Below are positions 10,796 to 19,068 of a stretch of DNA of 64,000 nucleotides, in pieces. The position numbers and the translations under genes are program-made. This stretch comes from Candidatus Saccharimonadota bacterium (lineage in GTDB: Bacteria; Patescibacteriota; Saccharimonadia; Saccharimonadales; UBA4665): the NCBI GenBank assembly GCA_002746885.1, contig PDRS01000005.1, positions 310,001 to 374,000 on the forward strand. The letters run 5' to 3'. Numbering within the stretch: the stretch's first letter is position 1; the number at the start of each line of letters is the position of its first letter. A model generated the notes under the pieces. It was not told the origin of the DNA, did not search any database, and was given only the letters and a program-made list of their open reading frames with translations.

Positions 10796-10837
10796 ACACT
10801 GATTTAGATTGTACGGCCGTACAATCTAAATCAGTGT
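10796..10837. repeat. Palindrome family copy 3, perfect 42 bp
   Basis: The family core (half-site TTTAGATTGTACGG) is extended on both sides by matching flanks (ACACTGA on the left, TCAGTGT on the right), making a perfect 42-bp palindrome 74 bp after the DsbA-like gene. No T-run follows, so it is not a standard intrinsic terminator. Confidence 0.95.
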
Positions 10838-10901
10838 TATGTTATGGCACTATGGTAGTTGGGAGGGCAATGGACAACGAGGAGTATTGAGAGCGGGGCA
10901 A

Positions 10902-10916
10902 TCGTACGTCGTACGA
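10902..10916. repeat. Short GTAC-rich inverted repeat
   Basis: TCGTACG, one base, then CGTACGA. Possible protein-binding site; unrelated in sequence to the longer palindrome except for the GTAC motif. Confidence 0.4.
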
Positions 10917-11378
10917 CTTAGCGCAAAGTGAAAGCGCAATACATGAAGTTCGTCTGTATATTTCGGAACTGAGATTGCGCGTCACGTCTAGCGGTTAGAG
11001 AGAAACGCGAGGAGATCGGCTTCGCTGCGTATGGCAGCAGCTTCCTCCATGCTAAGCGTAATAGCTTGGCGCGCAACAGCGTAGAAGACCGACCAACGCA
11101 GAATCAACCTGGCGACCGTAGCGAGTGCGAGAACGACCCGCGCACCGTCCGCGCCAGACAGCACACACCTCAAGTACCCAAGCCCCAGAGAAAGCATGTT
11201 GTCGGAAAGACGAAAACGTGTTACCCTGAGGACACTAGAAGGCTGCGAAAAAGGGGTTTTCGAGATATCGGTACTCAGGTTCTAGAAAGTTTTAATAAGT
11301 TATGTTCGATGAAGGCGCAGCTAATCTCACGAGAGAATTACCTCCAGCGACAAAATATAAGAAGGAAGTTACCACACA

Positions 11379-11642
11379 ATGGCAACCAAACTTTTTGTCG
11401 GTTCACTGCCATGGGCCGTCGACGACCAGCAACTAAAAGAGCTTTTTAGCGAGTTCGGGGAAATTGCATACTGCAAAGTTATCATCGACCGCGACACCAA
11501 CCGCTCCAAAGGCTTCGGCTTTGTCGAATTCGAAGATGACGAAGCTGCAAAAGCCGCCGTCGCAAAGATGGATGGCAGCGAACTCAACGGTCGCACTATC
11601 GTCGTCAACGAAGCCCGTCCTCGCGAAGACAACCGCCGCTAA
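11379..11642 (+). CDS. Small RRM-domain RNA-binding protein
   Basis: This 87-aa protein is a single RNA recognition motif: RNP2 KLFVGSL (4-10) and RNP1 KGFGFVEF (44-51), followed by a short Arg-rich tail. Bacterial proteins of this type (Rbp family of cyanobacteria and others) bind single-stranded RNA and are often cold-induced. The start has AAGGAAG about 10 nt upstream, and an intrinsic terminator follows 22 nt after the stop, so it is probably monocistronic. The upstream region is long and AT-rich and may be an untranslated leader, but no cold-shock element is recognised. Confidence 0.92.
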   Translation: MATKLFVGSLPWAVDDQQLKELFSEFGEIAYCKVIIDRDTNRSKGFGFVEFEDDEAAKAAVAKMDGSELNGRTIVVNEARPREDNRR

Positions 11643-11664
11643 GGCTGTGTTCTCGTTTCGACAG

Positions 11665-11693
11665 AAAAGTGCTCCCAAGGGGCACTTTTTTCT
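11665..11693 (+). terminator. Intrinsic terminator of the RRM gene
   Basis: An 11-bp stem (AAAAGTGCTCC pairing with GGGGCACTTTT, one G-U) with a CAA loop runs into a T-rich tail. Confidence 0.85.
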
Positions 11694-11798
11694 TTCTAAC
11701 GCATAAAACTGGTATGTCGACGCATGGCATCGCCCTCAAAGCAAATACACAAAGCGCCATATAAGTGCTATGATGGGCGCTAGACAAGGGAGTTTTGT

Positions 11799-12767
11799 AT
11801 GAAATTAGTGGTTGTTTCTATATGTATGAACGAGGCCCAGACAGTGGCCGAGCTCGTAAAACGCATACCGAAAAAGTATGCCGGCATAAAAGACGTGGAC
11901 ATCTGCATTGTAGACGATGGCAGCACCGACGGCACTGTCGCGGCCGCTCGCAAAGCTGGCGCAACCGTTTACAGCGACGGCGCAAACAAAGGCCTTGCGT
12001 ATCGGTTTCGCGAAGTTATTGACATTGCACTTGAACGCGGCGCCGATGTACTCGTAAATATTGACGGCGACCTCCAATTCCAGCCAGAAGACATTCCCAA
12101 GTTCGTTCAGCCAGTCGTGGCAAAGGAGGCAGATTTTGTCGCCGCAGACAGATTTACCGACCCCGAAACCGGTGAACAACGCCGCCCAAAAAACATGCCG
12201 GCAGGGAAGTACTACGGCAACAAACTCGGCGCTCGCGTCGTTAGCCGTCTCGCGCGGCAAACCTTCAACGACGTCACTTGCGGGTTCCGCGCCTATAGCT
12301 ACCGTGCACTCGTGGCACTCAATATCAACAGCACCCACACCTACACTCAGGAATCGTTTCAGATCATTGCCGCGAAACGCTTGCGCATCAAAACCCTACC
12401 CACACACGTTACTTACTACAAAGGCCGGAAGTCGCGCGTAGTGAAAAGCCTCGTCAGCTACATTGCTGTTAGCAGTTTGAATATTTTGCGCGCTTATCGT
12501 GATTTCGCCCCTTTGCGCTTTTTCTTTTCTGTTGGACTTATCCCCTTTACCATCGGACTCATTGGTGTAGGTATTGCTGGCTGGCACTGGTTGCAAACCG
12601 GTCTCATTTCACCGTACAAAGCCTTTGGTATGGCCGGTTTATACCTCACGACGCTCGGTATATTTTTCTGGTCGCTCGGCCTCGTTGCCGACATGCTAGT
12701 ACGTTTACAGGGAACCGCCGAAAAATCCTACGAAGACATCAAGCGGATTCGCTTCCCGCGCACATAG
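11799..12767 (+). CDS. Family 2 glycosyltransferase with C-terminal membrane anchor
   Basis: At 322 aa it has a GT-A fold resembling dolichyl-phosphate mannose synthase: IVDDGSTDGT (37-46), the metal-binding NIDGDLQ near 87-93, and CGFRAYS near 166. Two C-terminal membrane helices (about 243-262 and 277-300) anchor it. It probably transfers a sugar from a nucleotide donor to an undecaprenyl carrier, supplying the polytopic glycosyltransferase encoded convergently next to it. ACAAGGGAG 6-7 nt before the ATG sets the start, and an extended -10 (TGC-TATGAT, 11769-11774) precedes it. Confidence 0.88.
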   Translation: MKLVVVSICMNEAQTVAELVKRIPKKYAGIKDVDICIVDDGSTDGTVAAARKAGATVYSDGANKGLAYRFREVIDIALERGADVLVNIDGDLQFQPEDIPKFVQPVVAKEADFVAADRFTDPETGEQRRPKNMPAGKYYGNKLGARVVSRLARQTFNDVTCGFRAYSYRALVALNINSTHTYTQESFQIIAAKRLRIKTLPTHVTYYKGRKSRVVKSLVSYIAVSSLNILRAYRDFAPLRFFFSVGLIPFTIGLIGVGIAGWHWLQTGLISPYKAFGMAGLYLTTLGIFFWSLGLVADMLVRLQGTAEKSYEDIKRIRFPRT

Positions 12768-12843
12768 ACACCGCCAGAAGACCGTACCGCCGAGAACGCT
12801 GGCGAACATCTATGCCGCTCCGCAGATCATATACACACAGGAA

Positions 12844-14361
12844 TCATTGCAGAACAATTTTTTCGGTAATGTCGCGCACCACATGAGTGGCTGGACGAGC
12901 ATTTGGCCAATGCCAGTCATCGTTCGCCCCAATTGTCCACGCGCCAATACCGCCGCCCCAAGCACTGCCGAGTACCGCAAGCGCAGCAAGCACCGTTGCC
13001 GCTTGCTTCAACCGTCGCGTGCGCAACAACGGTCGAACCGCCATATACACCAAATATCCAGCGAGCGGCAAAAAGGGCAAGACGTAGCGCCCGTGAATAG
13101 TAACCGGGATAGCCGTATAAAGATACGCTTTGAAATTCACCGCAAACAATGCCAGTACATAGGCGGCAACTATAACGAGCGCAAGCTGCGCCTGCGGTCC
13201 GCGGCGAATCAACCAGACGAAACGAAACACCAGAACCAACACGCCAAAAAGAGCAAGAGCTTTGCCGATTGTATACGGTACTGGTAACGGCTTTTTCGTT
13301 GAATAACCAGTTTCGAGCGGACCAACCGCAAAGTATGACTCATAAACCATTTTGTCGAACCAGATTTTCGGATATCCCAGCTTGTTTTGCGTCGAAATAG
13401 TTTCATACCAACCTTCGCTATGTATGCGCGCATCGCGACCGTACGGACCAAACCCCAAGCACCGTTCGTGCCCAAGCACTGTATTGCACGACGGCACAGG
13501 CGTGCCGTATTGGACTACATTCATACCATAGCGCTGCATAAAGAACACTCCCGAAAGTAACAACACGCCAACCGCCAGCGTACCACTGCCGAGCGACATA
13601 GTCTGCCGCCACGACTGCTGCACCGCCGGCCAACTGATACGCCGCCGCTTCAGCTGCAGCACAATGAGCGCCAGCACATAGACACTCGCCCCGAGCACAA
13701 CGGGCAAAAAGGCATACTTAACCTGCGCGGTAATGAGCAGTAAACTTACCGACCATGCCGCCGGAACGAGCGGGATTGTCCGCCGCACAGAAATTGCGCG
13801 CACCAGCTTGAAGAGTGCGAGCATAGTCACACCGCAAAGCGTCATAAACGGTGCGTCGTAGGTCAACTGTCCAGCAAGCCAAGGCGTCATAGGCATGAGC
13901 ATGACAAGCGCCAAAATAACATGCGCAGCTGCTCGCGGCAGACCGAGCAAAAGAAGCAAACGCCGGTACACATACAGACCAACCGTCACAATACCAACGT
14001 CCATGAGTCGTAGCACAATAATCTGGGCTGTTTGCGAATCTGTTATAAACGCAGTCAAGCGGTACGGCCAACTCGCAAGGTAGTGGTACAGATATGAACC
14101 GTCTGCCGTGAAAGCACTAAGCTCGGCGGGACCAGGCGGCTGCGTTATCTGCCACGGCAACAGCACCCGCGCATACTCTTGGATAGCCGCAAAATGAAAC
14201 TGCTCATCAAACGCCATCGCGTACCGGCCGACGAGCGCGAGATAAACGGCCTGCAGCACAAACAGCACTATCATGACTCGCCAAAACCACGACGACGCCA
14301 TGGCATCTCGCAAAAAAGCCGAAACGTTGCCAAACAGTAGTTGTATACGTTTTTTATTCAC
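12844..14361 (-). CDS. Polytopic membrane protein, probable polyprenyl-phosphate-dependent glycosyltransferase
   Basis: The 505-aa protein has about ten membrane helices. A short loop after helix 1 contains AFDEQFHF, the acidic pair expected in GT-C enzymes such as ArnT/PMT. A large extracytoplasmic loop (about 270-345) contains two cysteines. I infer a GT-C transferase that uses lipid-linked sugars, in keeping with the neighbouring GT2 gene, but the acceptor is unknown. The start is GTG, with TATACT exactly 7 nt upstream on the minus strand. It is divergent from the gene at 14410. Confidence 0.65.
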   Translation of the reverse strand: MNKKRIQLLFGNVSAFLRDAMASSWFWRVMIVLFVLQAVYLALVGRYAMAFDEQFHFAAIQEYARVLLPWQITQPPGPAELSAFTADGSYLYHYLASWPYRLTAFITDSQTAQIIVLRLMDVGIVTVGLYVYRRLLLLLGLPRAAAHVILALVMLMPMTPWLAGQLTYDAPFMTLCGVTMLALFKLVRAISVRRTIPLVPAAWSVSLLLITAQVKYAFLPVVLGASVYVLALIVLQLKRRRISWPAVQQSWRQTMSLGSGTLAVGVLLLSGVFFMQRYGMNVVQYGTPVPSCNTVLGHERCLGFGPYGRDARIHSEGWYETISTQNKLGYPKIWFDKMVYESYFAVGPLETGYSTKKPLPVPYTIGKALALFGVLVLVFRFVWLIRRGPQAQLALVIVAAYVLALFAVNFKAYLYTAIPVTIHGRYVLPFLPLAGYLVYMAVRPLLRTRRLKQAATVLAALAVLGSAWGGGIGAWTIGANDDWHWPNARPATHVVRDITEKIVLQ

Positions 14362-14368
14362 TTCGTAC

Positions 14369-14374
14369 AGTATA
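14369..14374 (-). promoter_or_regulatory. -10 box (TATACT), 7 nt before GTG start at 14361
   Basis: One half of a divergent promoter pair in a 48-bp gap; implies a leaderless mRNA. Confidence 0.6.
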
Positions 14375-14396
14375 TCGCACCCATTCGTCTCTGTGC

Positions 14397-14402
14397 TATG
14401 CT
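14397..14402 (+). promoter_or_regulatory. Extended -10 box (TGC-TATGCT), 7 nt before ATG at 14410
   Basis: The other half of the divergent pair; implies a leaderless mRNA. Confidence 0.6.
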
Positions 14403-14409
14403 ATAGGTC

Positions 14410-15345
14410 ATGAAAAAGGGCAGTCTCAAAACCATTGCATCCATCACGATCTTAGCAGTCACCGTTGTTCTGTTTGTCAGATACCTGCAAACACACCCTG
14501 CGTATCTTGCTCAACTCGCCGCAACCAGCCCGTGGTGGATTGTCGGCATACTGGTAGCAGACTTTGCAATGATCGCCGCACTTACCATGCTGTCTTTAGT
14601 ACTCATCAAAATGACCGGCAAAAACATTGGCGCAATCGAAAACTGGCTTCTTACCATTTACTCATCCATTGCAAATTTTTTCGGCCCGCTACAGAGCGGC
14701 CCTGGCGTCCGCGCAGCGTACCTCAAGGCAAAACATCGTGTTAGTCTCCGCAGCTATTTTCTCGTCACGTTGTTTGCGTATGCTGCCTACGCCATACTAA
14801 GCGCCTTTCTGCTGGTAGTCGGCACGAGACCGTGGTGGCAAGCCGTACTGGCGTGCATTGCCGCTGCCGCGGTAAGCGCCTTTGTTATTCGACTCGCTGC
14901 CCGCCGCCGCACCCAAGCTCTGCGCGCGCTTAGCATTAAACCCATTTATGTAGCCGCTCTTATCGGTTTTACTGCGCTACAGCTTACCTGTATCGGCATA
15001 CGCTATTACTTGGCGCTACGGGCAAGCGGCAGCGACGTATCGCTCGGACAACTCGTGTCCTATACCGGCGCGGCAAACTTTTCACTGTTCGTTTCGATTA
15101 CGCCAGACGGCATTGGCATACGAGAAGCTTTCTTACTCTTTGCGCAAAATATACACCATGTTTCGGCAGATGACATTGTTTCGGCAAACCTGATCGACCG
15201 CGCCAGCTACGTCGTGTTTCTCGGCATGCTGTTTCTCATAGCCCTTGGCTTTCACGCCAAAGAACGCATAGCACCGCTCGCCTCATCTACAGCTCGGCAT
15301 GCAGACAACACATCTGCCAACGCAACACAGCAGCGGAAATCATAG
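14410..15345 (+). CDS. Lysylphosphatidylglycerol synthase transmembrane-region (UPF0104/AglD-like) protein
   Basis: This 311-aa membrane protein has eight or so helices and the family hallmarks: the Phe-Gly-Pro segment ANFFGPLQSGPGVRAAYLK near residue 88 and the TPDGIGIREAF motif near 230. The family includes the flippase/membrane domain of MprF and archaeal AglD. Without the aminoacyl-transferase domain it is usually read as a lipid or lipid-linked-sugar membrane protein. Its place beside two glycosyltransferases suggests envelope glycolipid handling. The tail after the last helix is short and polar. Confidence 0.75.
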   Translation: MKKGSLKTIASITILAVTVVLFVRYLQTHPAYLAQLAATSPWWIVGILVADFAMIAALTMLSLVLIKMTGKNIGAIENWLLTIYSSIANFFGPLQSGPGVRAAYLKAKHRVSLRSYFLVTLFAYAAYAILSAFLLVVGTRPWWQAVLACIAAAAVSAFVIRLAARRRTQALRALSIKPIYVAALIGFTALQLTCIGIRYYLALRASGSDVSLGQLVSYTGAANFSLFVSITPDGIGIREAFLLFAQNIHHVSADDIVSANLIDRASYVVFLGMLFLIALGFHAKERIAPLASSTARHADNTSANATQQRKS

Positions 15346-15423
15346 CCCGCCGCCAGCAGACACAAGCCCGCACACAAACTTCCGTCATGCGATATGTTAG
15401 GTATATACTAGAATGGAACGGTT

Positions 15424-16590
15424 ATGCATATAGTTGATCTTGTTATAGGCGTGTTGCTCGTTGGCGCGTTACTGCGCGGCTTTCAGATTGGTTTTATTCG
15501 GCAGGCGTTTTCTACGGTTGCGTTTATTATTGGCCTGTTTCCTGGATCTTGGGTTGCGAGCCACGCCATGAGCCTCGTCGACGGGCCATCAAAACCCGTT
15601 GCTGGACTAGCGATACTCCTAACTGTCTGTTTTCTATGTATGACTGTTGGCGAACTGTTCGCCGTACGGCTCAAAGTAGCCGTCAGGAATCCGCTTGCCC
15701 ACCGCGTAGATAACACAGCTGGCGCGCTCATGTCGCTGGTCACGTTACTGCTCGGACTATGGCTCGCGGCTGCTATTTTCTCGTTGGCAGCCTCCGGCGG
15801 TCTGCAAGCTCAATTACGAAACTCAGCCGTTATTGGCTGGCTCAACGCTCGTCTGCCATCACCGACTACCGTTTTGCACAGCCTGAACACACTCATCGAC
15901 CCCAATCAATCGCCGCAAGTCTTTGCTGGACGAGAACCTTCCCCCGACGCCAATCAAACACTCCCTAAAACGCAAGCGCACGCCGATATGCTCACACAGG
16001 CAAAGGCATCCGTCGTCAAAATAGAGGGCTTAGGCTGCGGCGGTATTGTAGATGGCAGCGGTTTTGTATACGCCCCAGAAGTTGTTGCTACCAACGCCCA
16101 TGTCATTGCTGGTGTCAGCAGTCCAAAAGTTCGACTTGGCACACGAACCTACAACACCACAGTTGTCGCCTTTGACCCAGCAAACGACCTCGCCGTACTG
16201 CGCGTACCCGAACTCGCTGCTCGTCCTCTCCCGCTGAACCGCGACAAGCTCGCACCTGGCACAGACGTCTTTGCGCTCGGTTATCCCGCTGGAGGTGATT
16301 TTCGCGTCAGTCCAGCAGTGCTACTCGACACTTTCACGGCGCTCGGCCAAGACATCTACGGCAAAAAACGCGTTACTCGCGACGTTTACAGCCTGCAAAC
16401 TACCGTTGTACACGGCAATTCTGGCGGACCAGTCGTAGCAACAGACGGCAGCGTAGTCGCCGTTGTGTTCGCCACCTCCACCGCGTACAATAATATCGGC
16501 TACGCACTTACTACGGAGCAAGCATCTGACCTGCTCAGCACAGCCCAGTCAAAAGACTCGGCAGTAGATACTGGAAAGTGCAGCCAATGA
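15424..16590 (+). CDS. CvpA-type membrane domain fused to trypsin-like serine protease (MarP-like)
   Basis: This 388-aa protein has four N-terminal membrane helices of the CvpA type (about 1-130), then an extracytoplasmic chymotrypsin-fold protease. The triad is visible: His226 in TNAHVIAG, Asp255 in ANDLAVLRV, Ser333 in HGNSGGPV. The arrangement matches mycobacterial MarP (Rv3671c), which is needed for acid and oxidative stress resistance and has a regulatory disulfide; here Cys residues near 200 and at the C-terminus could serve similarly. It overlaps the VKOR gene by 4 nt, linking protease and disulfide formation in one operon. Confidence 0.88.
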   Translation: MHIVDLVIGVLLVGALLRGFQIGFIRQAFSTVAFIIGLFPGSWVASHAMSLVDGPSKPVAGLAILLTVCFLCMTVGELFAVRLKVAVRNPLAHRVDNTAGALMSLVTLLLGLWLAAAIFSLAASGGLQAQLRNSAVIGWLNARLPSPTTVLHSLNTLIDPNQSPQVFAGREPSPDANQTLPKTQAHADMLTQAKASVVKIEGLGCGGIVDGSGFVYAPEVVATNAHVIAGVSSPKVRLGTRTYNTTVVAFDPANDLAVLRVPELAARPLPLNRDKLAPGTDVFALGYPAGGDFRVSPAVLLDTFTALGQDIYGKKRVTRDVYSLQTTVVHGNSGGPVVATDGSVVAVVFATSTAYNNIGYALTTEQASDLLSTAQSKDSAVDTGKCSQ

Positions 16591-17315
16591 GCTTAATTCA
16601 TCAAGAAAGCACCATGAGTAAAACAGCATCTACAAAGAAAAGTCCCAAGAAACGCTCGCAGGCAAAGGCGTCCTCCAGCGCAAACAACACCCTACCGACA
16701 CCGCAGGCTCATCCAGAGCACATGAACTGGCTCACGCAACACATACCGTGGATATTGATCGGTTCGGGGTCGCTCGGACTTTTCGCCTCGATGATGCTCT
16801 CCCTAGAAGAACTTGAACACCTCAAAAACCCAACTGCGCAACTTGGTTGCGACCTCAACCCCATCATTGGCTGCGGTTCAATTCTCGACACCTGGCAAGG
16901 TCACGCCATACTGGGCGTACCAAATCAGTTTTGGGGACTGGCAGCGTTCGCCGTGGTTGTAACAATTGGATTTGCCATACTAGCCGGAGCACGCCTAAAA
17001 CGCTGGTTTTGGCTCGGTCTGCAAATAGGCCTCGTGTTTGGGCTACTCTTCGTCTTGTGGTTTATGTGGCAGAGCATTTTTGTCTTAAATCATTTATGCC
17101 CGTACTGCATGCTCACTTGGGTAGCGACACTGCCGGCGTTTTGGTATACCACGCTACACTGCATACGCGCAGAACATCTGCACTTGCGCGGACGCCTCGC
17201 GCGAACAAATCGCTTCGCTCAGAAGCATCACGCCGATATCCTCCTGAGCGCATACCTCATCATCGTAGGCGTTATTCTCGTTCGCTTTTGGTACTACTGG
17301 GAAACGCTCCTCTAG
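16587..17315 (+). CDS. VKOR-family disulfide reductase/oxidase
   Basis: A Lys/Ser-rich cytoplasmic tail of about 50 residues precedes a membrane bundle with the VKOR pattern: a luminal loop with GCDLNPIIGCG, and the active CPYC in the last-but-one helix (NHLCPYCML). Bacterial VKOR reoxidises DsbA-like proteins, passing electrons to quinone; the DsbA-like protein at 10018 is the likely partner. I chose ATG 16587, which overlaps the preceding stop as ATGA, with GGAAAG just upstream; a GTG at 16578 is also in frame. No thioredoxin domain is fused, unlike some homologues. Confidence 0.88.
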   Translation: MSLIHQESTMSKTASTKKSPKKRSQAKASSSANNTLPTPQAHPEHMNWLTQHIPWILIGSGSLGLFASMMLSLEELEHLKNPTAQLGCDLNPIIGCGSILDTWQGHAILGVPNQFWGLAAFAVVVTIGFAILAGARLKRWFWLGLQIGLVFGLLFVLWFMWQSIFVLNHLCPYCMLTWVATLPAFWYTTLHCIRAEHLHLRGRLARTNRFAQKHHADILLSAYLIIVGVILVRFWYYWETLL

Positions 17316-17492
17316 CAGACAGTAGGAATCAACCGCAACAGCACAGACTCAGCCAGCGCATGCAAATGTGCGGCGCAGGTACGCACGAGTTTTCGACCAA
17401 AACCCACCGCTGTGTTGAACGATACCTTACGGTAATGTACTATTAGGTTAAGCATTTTATAACGTGCGGTTGTTGGTCGCAGGGGAGCCAGG

Positions 17493-18131
17493 TTGGCTGA
17501 GTTATTGATAAATAGTTCGGTAATTGTTTTAGGTTTATTGACCTACGTCTCAGCCGTCTATCAGATGATGCGCGGTGATTATTCACCCAGCCTATTTAGT
17601 AGAGCTATTTGGTTTCTGCTCAGCATAAACAGCTTCGCTGGCGTAGCCCTCGGGGGCGGCAGTCAAGATGCTATAGTACTGGCTTTTATTTATCTACTAG
17701 GTAGCGTTGCTGTTTTTCTGGTTAGTATCAAAAAAGGTTCGCGAGAGTTTGGCAAAATCGAAGCAATTTCTTTAGCCCTGTTTGTACTAAGCTGCGTGAT
17801 ATGGGTTGTTTTTGACGCACCAGTTATTAACCTCATGATAAGCTTAGTTGCACACTTCATAGGCGGCGTACCGACAATCACTCGCACCCTGCGGAAGCCC
17901 AGCTCAGAAAAAGCCTTACATTGGTATTTCTTCTGCGCAGCCAGCTTGATGGCGGCTATTGGCAGTCCTGAAAAAACTTTTGCGGCAGTATTGTTCCCAG
18001 TCTACTTTGCGCTGTTTGACGGGCTGATAATACTGCTAGTCAACAGGCGATTCGTAACAAAGAAGCTTACGAGCATAGTTGCAAGCAATCGTAAGAAGGT
18101 AGTCGAATCCTACTCGGCAGAATCCATTTAG
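17493..18131 (+). CDS. Small polytopic membrane protein with apparent internal repeat
   Basis: The 212-aa protein has six to seven hydrophobic helices. Two segments look related: SPSLFSRAIWFLLS near residue 30 and PSSEKALHWYFFCAA near 134. Each follows a short loop and leads into a helix, reminiscent of PQ-loop or SWEET-type duplicated transporters, though the PQ itself is absent. The start is TTG, supported by AGGGGAG 5-6 nt upstream; no ATG fits better. Function is unknown; a small-molecule transporter is only a guess. It stands alone between VKOR and a convergent rhodanese gene. Confidence 0.6.
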   Translation: MAELLINSSVIVLGLLTYVSAVYQMMRGDYSPSLFSRAIWFLLSINSFAGVALGGGSQDAIVLAFIYLLGSVAVFLVSIKKGSREFGKIEAISLALFVLSCVIWVVFDAPVINLMISLVAHFIGGVPTITRTLRKPSSEKALHWYFFCAASLMAAIGSPEKTFAAVLFPVYFALFDGLIILLVNRRFVTKKLTSIVASNRKKVVESYSAESI

Positions 18132-18236
18132 GCCTAACCATTTTTACCTATTACACAATAAAAACCACCTCAGGAGGACTGTCCTCCCAAAATCGGTAAC
18201 ACGAGAAAACTTTGCTGCAGTTTCTTCACGCGCGCC

Positions 18237-18497
18237 TCACGCGTGGTTGCGTTCGACGTGATGTTTGTTTATGCCGTTCGTAACATTCGTAAACCCCATC
18301 TGGCGCAAATAAGGCATAGTGGCGTTACTGCGACTACCGCTCAAGCAGTACACAATAAGCTCCGTGTCGCGCGGTAAATCTGCCAGCTCTGGCGGATTCG
18401 CAAGTAGGCGAGCTGGCGGAATATTTATAGCGCCCTCAACATGCCCCTGGCTGTACTCAAATGGCTCACGAACGTCTATAATAACTTTATTACTCAC
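18237..18497 (-). CDS. Single-domain rhodanese, cytoplasmic
   Basis: The rhodanese fold has IIDVREPFEYSQGHV (6-20) and the active loop CLSGSR with Cys51. I place the start at the GTG directly before SNKVIID; longer frames upstream would run across the shared promoter. Length (86 aa) suits PspE/GlpE-type sulfurtransferases, which shuttle persulfide sulfur. It is divergently paired with a second, membrane-anchored rhodanese, so the cell has one on each side of the membrane. Confidence 0.82.
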   Translation of the reverse strand: MSNKVIIDVREPFEYSQGHVEGAINIPPARLLANPPELADLPRDTELIVYCLSGSRSNATMPYLRQMGFTNVTNGINKHHVERNHA

Positions 18498-18546
18498 GAG
18501 TATAAGCGTATAGTAAAGGCTGTACGAAGTAAAGCGAGGATATTGT

Positions 18547-18963
18547 ATGAAGCGAATTGGATTAGTAGCAGTAGTAATAGCAGTGCTTGTTGGGGCATTT
18601 TTACTTTTGAGCAAACCGGCTCACTCGCCAGAAATCTCGAAACAACCAACTGCTAAACTGAGCTTTGCGACCGTTCAAAATGAGGCTTCGAAGGGAAGTG
18701 CATTTCTCATTGATGTCCGCACCGCCGAAGAGTATGCCGCCGGCCATTTCCCGAGTGCCATCAACCACTCTCTCCAAGATATCCAAGCGGCAAAGTATCC
18801 AAAACTCGCCAAAGATACGCCCATTTATCTCTACTGCAACAGCGGCAATCGTTCCGGCCAAGCAGCTAAATTGCTCAAGGAGGCTGGCTATACAGTCATA
18901 ACCGATCTGGGCGGAATTGATGACGTGAAAGCTATGGGCGGGAAACTGACCAAACAACCGTAG
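18547..18963 (+). CDS. Membrane-anchored (exported) rhodanese
   Basis: This 138-aa protein starts with a hydrophobic signal anchor (about 4-22), then a full rhodanese domain: LIDVRTAEEYAAGHF (54-68) and the active loop YCNSGNRSG with Cys97. It probably acts outside the cytoplasmic membrane in sulfur transfer or thiol protection, in keeping with the nearby DsbA/VKOR genes. It is divergent from the cytoplasmic rhodanese, and GAGGATATTGT precedes the ATG. Confidence 0.82.
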   Translation: MKRIGLVAVVIAVLVGAFLLLSKPAHSPEISKQPTAKLSFATVQNEASKGSAFLIDVRTAEEYAAGHFPSAINHSLQDIQAAKYPKLAKDTPIYLYCNSGNRSGQAAKLLKEAGYTVITDLGGIDDVKAMGGKLTKQP

Positions 18964-19068
18964 CCTAGATAGCGTTCCTTAGAGTTACGTACCGATGTCA
19001 CGGTACCACCGTTTCGGTGTTTCACGTCATTCTGATACAATACGGTCAAACCATAAGCCTTTACCTTC

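Larger units (their letters stand above)
10723..11378 (+). other. Intergenic, 656 bp, with a 42-bp palindrome
   Basis: It holds palindrome copy 3 and, 65 bp further on, a second GTAC-rich inverted repeat (TCGTACG-T-CGTACGA, 10902-10916). A 69-codon minus-strand frame (10988-11197) lacks a ribosome site or recognisable family and was not called. The right end is the leader of the RRM gene. Confidence 0.5.

Noticed and set aside
10988..11197. 69-codon minus-strand frame with protein-like composition
   Set aside because: No ribosome site, no -10 box at the leaderless spacing and no recognisable family; left as intergenic.
18172..18187. GGAGGACTGTCCTCC between convergent genes as a terminator
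   Set aside because: Short palindrome without usable loop and without a T-run on the plus strand.
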